Assembly (NCBI GenBank): GCA_945877045.1
Contig: CAMCQW010000058.1
Coordinates: 1 to 9,694, forward strand
Direction of reading: 5' to 3'
Source of the DNA: Chryseobacterium gleum
GTDB lineage: Bacteria; Bacteroidota; Bacteroidia; Flavobacteriales_D; Crocinitomicaceae
DNA: 9,694 nucleotides
Below, one piece after another: positions 1 through 6,600 of this stretch (its first letter is position 1; each line of letters opens with the position of its first letter). The notes beneath the pieces are model-generated. The model saw only the letters and a list, made by a program, of their open reading frames with translations. It was not told the DNA's origin and searched no databases. Position numbers and translations under genes: made by a program.

Positions 1-56
1 TCAGGTGTTTCCTTTAGTTCCTCAAGACCTTTCCAATATTTTCTTGCCATTCCCAT
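1..56 (-). CDS. actB: ActB, alternative complex III iron-sulfur/molybdopterin-like subunit (5' end only)
   Basis: Only the first 18 codons lie in the window; the gene runs off the left edge. The visible N-terminus reads MGMARKYWKGLEELKETP. The KYWKGLEEL block is the characteristic start of Bacteroidota ActB proteins, often named TAT-variant-translocated molybdopterin oxidoreductase. In the family, ActB is a large periplasmic subunit that fuses a molybdopterin-oxidoreductase-like domain with an iron-sulfur ferredoxin-like domain and relays electrons within ACIII. The ATG at 54-56 is the most upstream start after an in-frame stop at 78-80. A second in-frame ATG at 48-50 (MARKYW) is equally possible. 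It follows actA on the same strand after a gap of about 24 bases, which is the normal actA-actB order. The call rests on a short N-terminal match plus context. Confidence 0.8.
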   Translation of the reverse strand, partial: MGMARKYWKGLEELKETP

Positions 57-80
57 GTTTTTCTGACTATGACCTAATTA

Positions 81-1427
81 TTAATAATGGCATTTTGCGC
101 ATTCCCAACCACCCAACTCACTAACGCTCACTTTACCATCTTTTAAATACTTCTTATATAACGATTTATCATTATCCCTTAAACGGCGGTGTATCTCGTC
201 ATAATATCCATTTTTACCATCGCCTAAAGATACATTTTTGGCTCCGTGGCATTCAATACACCACCCCATTGTTAATGTTGGTTTTGATAATTTAATGTTT
301 CCCTCAATTTTATTAAGTTCAGCGACCGGCTGAACCTTTACCGCTTCACTCATTTTTGTCATATCCCCGTGACATTGTTTACAATCAATTCCGCCAACAA
401 CAACATGTTGGGAGTGATTAAAATAAACATGGTCTGGTAGTACGTGCACTTTATTCCAAACGATTGGTTTCGTTTTTCCGGTATATCTTCCCGGTACTGA
501 AGGGTTCCAACCCGCAGCCTCGTAAATTTTCTTAATTTCTGCTGCGTAAGGCTTACCCTCACCACTAATCTGTTTGTGACAATTCATACAAACATTTACT
601 GTAGGAATGCCTGCAGACTTAGATTTAGTTACTGAATTATGACAATACTTACAATCTATGCCATTTACTCCTGCGTGTTGATCATGAGGAAATGCAATAG
701 GTTGAGACGGCTGATAGTTTTCAACCACATTAATCCGATACAAACCTTGAAATAATGTGACAATAATAGATAAAACGAGAACAAATACACCTAAACCAAC
801 TGGAAGTCTGTATTTCCAAGCCCACGTTTTGAATTCAGATAAATAGGTTTGGTCATCTTGAGCAGAACTCTCTCCGGCTGAAATTTTTAATTGACGCCTA
901 ACTCCTCCAACCGATAAGATGATCGTAATAAAGATGGTGCTTAAAATAATCCACATCCACATATCTCCACCCTCTTCCTCAGCAGCAGGGTCTACAGCGC
1001 CATCGGCTGGACCGCCAGGCCCTGGCGCAGCAACTGACGCTGGATCAGGTTGTGCGTCTACCCAATCAAGAATTGAAATAACGTCCTCGTCCTTTAGATC
1101 TGTAAAGGCCGTCATGACTGAACCTTTGTATTGCTCAAAAATTTCTTTAGCGCGAGCAGACGTTCCGCTTGCACGTAATTTTGCGTTGTTTTTAACCCAT
1201 TCAACTATTAACTCTCCTTCTCCGGCTGCTTCCCAACGTTTTCTCGCTTCAAATAATTTTGGGCCAGTTCCATTTTTATGCGGTTGATGACAAGTGGCGC
1301 ACTTTGCCTTGAATAAACCTCCGCCATCAGCCAATAAACTTGTTGGAAATAGAAAAAGGAAAAAAGAAAAAACGGCTATTAACCTTAAATTTTTGCGCTT
1401 AACCTTTTGAATATTAGATATTTTCAT
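81..1427 (-). CDS. actA: ActA, ACIII pentahaem cytochrome c subunit with N-terminal fused monohaem cytochrome c domain
   Basis: This 448-residue protein is the haem-carrying subunit of alternative complex III, the quinol oxidising complex that replaces cytochrome bc1 in many Bacteroidota. An N-terminal signal or anchor lies at about residues 13-33, after a basic stretch. Next comes a class I cytochrome c domain with CATCH at 43-47 and a likely axial Met105. A Pro/Gly/Ala/Glu-rich linker (131-154) leads to two membrane segments (about 156-175 and 207-229). The C-terminal domain has five further haem motifs: CKYCH 259-263, CMNCH 280-284, CKQCH 349-353, CIECH 390-394 and CAKCH 443-447. The last sits at the extreme C-terminus. 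Many histidines, such as those in FPHDQH and FNHSQH, could be distal ligands. Six CxxCH motifs match the fused Bacteroidota form. It is the first gene of a minus-strand unit with actB just downstream. The upstream region shows no clear Shine-Dalgarno and only an imperfect -7-like TAATATTG (1516-1523). Confidence 0.95.
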   Translation of the reverse strand: MKISNIQKVKRKNLRLIAVFSFFLFLFPTSLLADGGGLFKAKCATCHQPHKNGTGPKLFEARKRWEAAGEGELIVEWVKNNAKLRASGTSARAKEIFEQYKGSVMTAFTDLKDEDVISILDWVDAQPDPASVAAPGPGGPADGAVDPAAEEEGGDMWMWIILSTIFITIILSVGGVRRQLKISAGESSAQDDQTYLSEFKTWAWKYRLPVGLGVFVLVLSIIVTLFQGLYRINVVENYQPSQPIAFPHDQHAGVNGIDCKYCHNSVTKSKSAGIPTVNVCMNCHKQISGEGKPYAAEIKKIYEAAGWNPSVPGRYTGKTKPIVWNKVHVLPDHVYFNHSQHVVVGGIDCKQCHGDMTKMSEAVKVQPVAELNKIEGNIKLSKPTLTMGWCIECHGAKNVSLGDGKNGYYDEIHRRLRDNDKSLYKKYLKDGKVSVSELGGWECAKCHY

Positions 1428-1587
1428 GAAAAAAGTTACTAATTTCTTACCTTATCAATGCCTTATAAATGCATTTTATCGAGCGTAAAATTAGATAAAT
1501 AGAGTTGTTTCATGACAATATTATGACAAAAAAATCTAATTTAAAATCATTCTAAATAAGGGCTTGTTTATATCAAAAAGCGATGCA

Positions 1588-1620
1588 TTGATTTTATGTA
1601 GGCTTGATTCCTTATTTTTG
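1588..1620 (+). promoter_or_regulatory. Bacteroidota-type promoter for the SPOR-like gene
   Basis: TTG at 1588-1590 and TATTTTTG at 1613-1620 are separated by 22 bases. This matches the Bacteroidota pattern TTG-N17-23-TAnnTTTG. The inferred transcription start near 1626 gives a leader of only about a dozen bases before the ATG at 1639. It is called by pattern only. Confidence 0.5.
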
Positions 1621-1638
1621 TTTGATAAATCATTTTAA

Positions 1639-2007
1639 ATGAAAGGTATTACGATTTTGTTTTTGGCTTTCTCAAATCTATGCGCCGCGCAAATTGCATT
1701 ACGAGGCGTAGATTCTTTTGAACCTTTGGTTGCCTCTTATAAGGCTGAGTTTACATCTATGCTTGGGTATCGCATTCAGATTTGTTTTGATAATAACAAA
1801 AGTGTAGTAGATGAAGCGAAGAATAAGTTTTTAACTTCCTATCCCAAAATACCTGTTTACATGGTTTTTGAGAACCCTAATTTTAATTTAATGGTTGGTG
1901 ACTTTAGGACTTTAATTGCGGCAGAAAAAATAAGAGTGAAAATCCAAGGGGAATATACGATTAGTGTTATTCATAAAACGACCATTAAGTTGCCTCGTGT
2001 GGATTAA
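1639..2007 (+). CDS. Small exported SPOR-like domain protein
   Basis: This 122-residue protein has a short signal peptide (about residues 1-17, ending LCAA before Q18), so it is predicted to be periplasmic or outer-membrane exposed. Cys15 does not fit a lipobox because Leu is at -1. A short linker leads to one domain at about residues 42-105 with the SPOR-like outline: YRIQ at 44-47, an Ala-containing helix (about 57-68), a central strand (73-77), then a strand ending MVGDFR (85-90) and a second helix (91-102). Classical SPOR domains (about 70-80 residues) bind denuded peptidoglycan glycans, and many Bacteroidota carry single-domain secreted versions of unknown role. No Shine-Dalgarno is seen; a TTG/TAnnTTTG promoter lies upstream. 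It is divergent from actA and convergent with thiL, whose stop codon it overlaps (shared TTAA at 2004-2007). The domain call is by eye from pattern; glycan binding is inferred. Confidence 0.75.
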   Translation: MKGITILFLAFSNLCAAQIALRGVDSFEPLVASYKAEFTSMLGYRIQICFDNNKSVVDEAKNKFLTSYPKIPVYMVFENPNFNLMVGDFRTLIAAEKIRVKIQGEYTISVIHKTTIKLPRVD

Positions 2008-3038
2008 GTCGTTCGCCACCCCTGCGCTTTAAGAGGGATTAATTCGTTATTCGCATCAACCAAGTTCTTGCCTTCTTCTTTACTTGTCATGTAACCGATA
2101 GGTGTTAGACTCGGGTTCCCAACAACCTTATCAAAGTCCTCTTGCTTTATTGTGAAGAGCAACTCATAATCTTCCCCCCCATTTAACGCGCATGTTATTG
2201 GCGAAATATTAAACTCTAATGCGGTTAGCTTTGTTTTATCATCCATTGGGATTTTTTCTTCGAACAATTGACAACCCAAGCCACTTTTTTCGCATAAATG
2301 AAAAATGTCCGATGCTAAGCCATCCGACACATCGATCATCGATGTTGGAAGGACACCTAGTTGCCCAAACAATTCAACCATGTCATGCCTTGCCTCAGGC
2401 TTCAGTTGGCGTTGAATCAAGGCGTCATAACCATCGAGTTCTGGCTGAACGGCTGAATTGACTTTAAACACCTCATTTTCTCGTTCCAAAATTTGTAGGC
2501 CCATATAAGACGCCCCCAAACTACCTGTTACCATAATTATATCTTTGGGATTTGCGCCAGAACGCCGTGTTATTTTATTGTTGTCAACTCGTCCAATAGC
2601 CGTTATTGATATCGTTAAGCCAGCATAAGCAGCGCTCATGTCGCCCCCAACTAAATCAACATGAAAAGCGTCACAAGCTAAATTAATCCCCGCATATAAT
2701 TCTTCAAGGGCTTCCACCGGAAATTTACTAGAAACAGCAATAGAAACCGTTATTTGCTCAGCCCGACCATTCATTGCGCAAATATCAGAGACATTAATCG
2801 CAACAGCCTTATAACCTAAATGTTTTAGTGGTACATACATCAAATTAAAATGAACACCTTCCACTAACAGATCGGTTGTCATTAATAATGATTCCTTGTC
2901 GTTTAATTCAATAATGGCACAATCGTCACCAACACCTAACAAAGAAGTGCTGTTTTTTATATTAAAATCGGATGTTAATCTTTCAATTAAACCAAATTCC
3001 CCAAGGGAATCAATATTGCTCGTTTTACTAGATGACAT
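2004..3038 (-). CDS. thiL: Thiamine-monophosphate kinase
   Basis: ThiL phosphorylates thiamine monophosphate with ATP to give thiamine diphosphate, the last step of cofactor synthesis, in the cytoplasm. From the chosen start the protein is 344 residues, typical for the family. AIRS/PurM-fold landmarks are present: SLGEFGLIERL (11-21), GVGDDCA (35-41), TTDLLVEGVHF (54-64), the metal- and nucleotide-binding NVSDICAMN (82-90), VGGDMS (130-135), TGSLG (171-175), IDVSDGL (235-241, with D244 following), GGEDYELL (287-294) and the C-terminal QGW (339-341). The ATG at 3036-3038 is preferred over an in-frame ATG at 3087-3089. It has an AAGG just upstream, it begins where the family normally begins, and the upstream ATG lies before the predicted transcription start. 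The gene appears to stand alone: downstream it meets the SPOR-like gene tail to tail with overlapping stop codons. Confidence 0.95.
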   Translation of the reverse strand: MSSSKTSNIDSLGEFGLIERLTSDFNIKNSTSLLGVGDDCAIIELNDKESLLMTTDLLVEGVHFNLMYVPLKHLGYKAVAINVSDICAMNGRAEQITVSIAVSSKFPVEALEELYAGINLACDAFHVDLVGGDMSAAYAGLTISITAIGRVDNNKITRRSGANPKDIIMVTGSLGASYMGLQILERENEVFKVNSAVQPELDGYDALIQRQLKPEARHDMVELFGQLGVLPTSMIDVSDGLASDIFHLCEKSGLGCQLFEEKIPMDDKTKLTALEFNISPITCALNGGEDYELLFTIKQEDFDKVVGNPSLTPIGYMTSKEEGKNLVDANNELIPLKAQGWRTT

Positions 3039-3064
3039 TAGACCTTCAGTTATAGTTATTAAAT

Positions 3065-3283
3065 ATGCTCCAAAAAACAAAATTACCATATTTAAATCAC
3101 CTAAAAGTCAATAATGTCTATTCAAAGAAAATACGCGTATTTGATTTCGAGCAACTTGAAAGCGTTCAACTTTCTCTTGGCAATGTTTCAGTTAGAACTA
3201 CAGAAATAATTACTCCAGATCAAATTTGTTCGATGTTACAAAAAACGTTATTGAAATTAGCGGAAAAGAATCGTGCACTTTGA
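3065..3283 (+). CDS. Possible small orphan protein, 72 residues
   Basis: I do not recognise this ORF. It starts at an ATG 26 bases from the divergent thiL start, with an in-frame stop just upstream (3053-3055) and no other usable early start. Residues 24-72 look protein-like: a strand-rich part (IRVFDFEQLESVQLSLGNVS) leads to an amphipathic helix beginning TPDQICSMLQKTLLKLAEK. There is one Cys (55), no signal peptide and no membrane segment. Codons in the second half look typical of the neighbouring genes. Points against it: it is short, it has no Shine-Dalgarno or clear promoter, and its first codons overlap the predicted thiL promoter on the opposite strand. A perfect palindrome follows eight bases after the stop. 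It could be a real lineage-specific small protein, a remnant, or chance. Confidence 0.35.
   Translation: MLQKTKLPYLNHLKVNNVYSKKIRVFDFEQLESVQLSLGNVSVRTTEIITPDQICSMLQKTLLKLAEKNRAL
3078..3111 (-). promoter_or_regulatory. Bacteroidota-type promoter for thiL
   Basis: Reading the minus strand, TTG (3111-3109) is followed after 23 bases by TAATTTTG (3085-3078), an exact TAnnTTTG match. The inferred transcription start near 3072 gives a leader of about 34 bases before the ATG ending at 3038. It excludes the upstream ATG at 3089. The element lies inside the first codons of the possible plus-strand ORF at 3065-3283. Pattern evidence only. Confidence 0.5.
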
Positions 3284-3290
3284 TCTCTTT

Positions 3291-3304
3291 AAGCAGGCCT
3301 GCTT
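3291..3304. repeat. Perfect 14-base palindrome
   Basis: AAGCAGGCCTGCTT is a perfect inverted repeat of 7+7 bases with no spacer, eight bases after the stop of the possible small ORF. As RNA it could form at most a 5-bp stem with a GGCC loop and has no U tract, so it is a poor terminator. Its GC-rich core stands out from the AT-rich surroundings. A dimeric regulator site is possible but not shown. Confidence 0.4.
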
Positions 3305-3366
3305 CCAAATCCTATCTTTTATCGCTACAGGTCAAAGAATTTGATTCAAAAGAAAAATAAACCCAC

Positions 3367-3404
3367 AAAAAAAACCCTTGAAACATAATGTTATCAAAGG
3401 TTTT
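3367..3404 (-). terminator. Intrinsic terminator of tRNA-Gln
   Basis: The arms at 3371-3381 (AAAACCCTTGA) and 3394-3404 (TCAAAGGTTTT) pair over 11 positions with one mismatch. The interior extends by AACA/TGTT around a TAA loop. On the minus strand the stem ends in a run of eight T (3374-3367), directly downstream of the tRNA. A short T-rich stretch on the other side (3401-3413) could also let it act weakly on the plus strand. Confidence 0.75.
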
Positions 3405-3418
3405 ATTGTTTTTAAGTG

Positions 3419-3491
3419 TTGACCCACTAGGGCTCGAACCTAGACTCTACTGAACCAAAATCAGTTGTGTTGCCAGTTACACCATGGGTCA
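3419..3491 (-). tRNA. tRNA-Gln, anticodon TTG
   Basis: The minus strand folds into a complete cloverleaf. The 7-bp acceptor is TGACCCA with TGGGTCA. The D stem is GTGT/ACAC with loop AACTGGCA. The anticodon stem is ACTGA/TCAGT with loop TTTTGGT, so the anticodon is TTG (3458-3456), decoding CAA/CAG glutamine codons. The variable loop is AGAGT. The T stem is CTAGG/CCTAG with loop TTCGAGC. The first pair is T-A, as is usual in tRNA-Gln. The discriminator is A (3419) and the 3' CCA is not encoded (CAC follows), so it must be added after transcription. It stands alone, with its own -7 box upstream and a terminator downstream. Confidence 0.97.
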
Positions 3492-3501
3492 TTCGCGGTG
3501 G

Positions 3502-3509
3502 CAAATTTA
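3502..3509 (-). promoter_or_regulatory. -7 box of the tRNA-Gln promoter
   Basis: On the minus strand TAAATTTG (3509-3502) is an exact TAnnTTTG match. It places transcription start about five bases before the mature tRNA 5' end at 3491. No clear TTG is found at the -33 spacing; the upstream region is an A/T-only tract that includes AATTTAAATT. Confidence 0.45.
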
Positions 3510-3556
3510 ATAACTTAATTTAAATTTTAAACTATATAGATAAAAAGGATGCTAAA

Positions 3557-3591
3557 TTGTTTAAATAATTATTGGTAAAAACTATATTTTG
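3557..3591 (+). promoter_or_regulatory. Candidate promoter of the GT117-deacetylase-antiporter operon
   Basis: TTG at 3557-3559 is followed after 23 bases by TATATTTTG (3583-3591). This is one base longer than the TAnnTTTG consensus, so the match is imperfect. It would give a leader of about 55 bases before the ATG at 3654. No better match lies in the 160-base AT-rich gap between the tRNA and the gene. Confidence 0.3.
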
Positions 3592-3653
3592 ATACATTAA
3601 TATTCCTAAATTCGCAACCATTGAAAGGTATAATTAACGATAAATAATAGTTT

Positions 3654-6600
3654 ATGAATTATTCAAAATGGAATACTTACTTAGGTTGGGGAGTGTTTAC
3701 AATTGCAACGATTGTCTACATACTCACCCTTGAGGACACCGTTAGTTTGTGGGATTGTGGGGAATACATCACAGCGGCATACAAATTAGAGGTTGGGCAC
3801 CCTCCAGGCGCTCCCTTATTTATGCTATTGGGCAGGGTGGTTTCATTTTATGCAGCCCCAGAAAATGTGGCCGTTTGGATTAATTCATTGTCAGCTATTT
3901 CGTCGTCTTTAACCATTCTTTTCATGTTTTGGTCATTGACGCTCTTGCTTAAAAAACTAGTTTTAAAGCACAAAAGCGAACTAAGCGAAGGTGACAAAAT
4001 AGCTATCTTTTCGGCGGCGGCAATAGGAGCTCTCTCCTATACTTTTTCTGATTCATTTTGGTTTTCTGCTGTGGAAGGGGAGGTTTATGCAATGGCTTCA
4101 TTATTCACAGCGATTGTATTTTGGGCGGCACTTAAGTGGGATGAAGAAATGATGGAAAACCAATCTGTTTTGGGGGCTAGATTTAGCACTCCAAACAAAT
4201 GGTTGTTGCTTATCATGTTCTTGCTCGGCCTTGCAATTGGTGTTCACTTATTATGTATTCTTGTTATTCCGTCCATTTGTTTTATTGTTTATTTTAGGGT
4301 GCGTGAAAAAACAACTGGCTTGGGCATCTTTTTAACGAGTGTCATTGCTCTTTTTACCTTAGGTTTTATTCAAGTAGGAGTGATTCCAGGAACTATTTCT
4401 CTTGCATCAAGCTTTGAAGTGTTATTTGTAAATAACCTTGGAGCTCCCTTTTTTTCTGGGACGATTTTCTTTTTTCTGATCTTAATTGGCGGGTTTACAA
4501 TTTTTGTTATATATGCTAGAAAAAAAGCGAATACAATCCTTTACAATGCCATTATGGGATTGTTGTTTTTACTTATTGGCTATGGGTCATTTGCCGTTAT
4601 TGTTATTCGCTCTAATGCCAACACGCCATTAGATGAAAACAACCCTGAAAACCTCGTTACACTTAGATCCTATTTAAACAGGGAACAATACGGAAGTGTT
4701 CCCCTTTTAAAAGGACAATATTGGAACTCGTATCGACTTGGCGAGGTTGATTCAGAAAACGGGCCTCAATTGACGTCAAAAGATGGGTGGGGAGATTTAA
4801 GCCCAAATTTTATTCAACGTTTTGTTGTACAAGAGGATGGTATTGATATTAAGGGCTTTGAAAAAGAAAAAGATGCAAAAAACTGGATTTCGAAACATCA
4901 AGGGTTTTACGAAATAAAGGAGAAATATTTTGAAAGCAATAGCTCCATTCGAAAAGGGGCTGTAACAGCCTATTCGCAAGAGACCGTTTTTCCTAGAATG
5001 CACTCTGAAGGAAATGGTGGGCATCAACAAGGCTATGAAAATTGGTCTGGTTATGATGCAAACGAAGATAAGGGAACTGATATAGGAAGAGATGGAAAAC
5101 GCTTGCCTACATTTTCAGAAAACTTAACCTTCTTCTTCCGATATCAAGTCAATTGGATGTATTTAAGGTATTTTATGTGGAATTTCGCCGGCAGACAAAA
5201 TGATATACAGGGACATGGTGACAATATGCGGGGGAATTGGTTGTCCGGATTTGATGTAATTGACACCGCCCGACTAGGAAGCCAAGAATTTGCGCCGCAT
5301 TATTCAAAAGAGAATCCATCTCACAATCGATTTTTCTTGCTCCCATTAACATTTGCACTTATTGGCTTATTCTTTCATTTTTACCGTGCACCAAAAGACG
5401 CTTTAATTATATTATTGGCCTTCCTTTTTACAGGACTCGCCATTCTTGTTTATTTAAATCAAAAGCCACTTGAGCCTAGAGAACGAGATTATGCCTACGC
5501 GGGATCTTTTTACTTTTTTGCGATGTGGATTGGGATTGGGGTTTATGCCCTTTACGATGCCGTGATGCGTTTCAAAAAAGAGGAATTAAAGAAACTTGTT
5601 CTACTAGCAGGTATTGCTTTGGCCGTTTCCGTAATGATTGATGTTGCAACCGGAGAGGCTTTTGTTAATACATTAACATGCCTGTTTATTTCTATCATGG
5701 TGTTGCTACTTGTTGGCGGGGCATTTTTGTTGAGAAATAGGATAAAATCGGAAAATACTGCCGCAATAACAATGGCTTTAATTGGGCTATGTGTTCCAGT
5801 AATAATGGGAACTCAAGGATGGGATGATCACAATCGAAGCGGAAAAACCTCTGCGCGTGATTTAGCCTATAATTATTTGTCTTCATGTGAAAAAAATGGA
5901 ATAATTTTTACAAACGGAGACAATGACACCTTCCCATTATGGTACCTTCAAGAGGTGGAAGGTATAAGAACGGATGTCCGTGTTTGTAATCTTTCATTAA
6001 TGGGTACAGATTGGTACACGAATCAAATGAAAATGAAAGCCTACGAATCGGAAGCGCTTCCAATAAAGTTTCGAGAGGACCAAATATTAATGTATGCAGG
6101 AAACACGGATCAAATTTATTTCATTCCTTTACTTACACTATATCTTAGTGGCTCACCGAAGCTGATGATAGAAAAGGTGATTTCAATGCGTATAAAAAAC
6201 AACCCAAAAACAAGTGTTGATGCCATTCGCTATTTCAATGCTAAAATGGCTGGTTATTTACCTGGAATCACACTAAAAAATGTAGCTAATAATGCGGAAT
6301 TCGAAAAAATAAAAATGGACTTGTTGTCAACAGATACAACCAATCTGTTAAAGAATATCACCAAAAAATATGACGGGTTAATCGTTTTACTACAAGGTGC
6401 TCAGAAAGGCTCTATTACTATTGAGGAAAAGATTGCTGAAGAATTGAAGCAATTATTACAGGATTTTGAGAAGCCTTGGCAATCATGTGACTTTACCGAA
6501 GCAATGGCTTTTACGAGGGATGATGATAATGTCTTTGTTAATGAGTCCGGAGATAAAACTGCGTTTTTTCCCTCTTCTCGATTCACATTAAAAGTCAATA

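Noticed and set aside
919..1287. Plus-strand open frame of 122 codons
   Set aside because: It is antisense to actA, whose haem motifs show the minus strand is coding. The frame is low-complexity (Ser/Pro/Ala) and has no recognisable domain.
1516..1523. Possible -7 box for actA (TAATATTG on the minus strand)
   Set aside because: It has one mismatch at a key T of TAnnTTTG and no TTG at the -33 distance, so it was not listed as a promoter.
2219..2461. Plus-strand open frame of 80 codons
   Set aside because: It is a shadow of thiL, whose conserved motifs lie on the other strand at the same place.
3039..3089. N-terminal extension of thiL to the ATG at 3087-3089
   Set aside because: It adds 17 hydrophobic residues not seen at ThiL N-termini, lacks a ribosome-binding motif, and starts upstream of the predicted transcription start. 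The ATG at 3036-3038 has AAGG upstream.
3332..3344. Small hairpin TCAAAGAATTTGA
   Set aside because: It has only five A/T-rich base pairs, competes with an overlapping TTTGATTCAAA pairing, and has no T tract; expected by chance in such AT-rich sequence.
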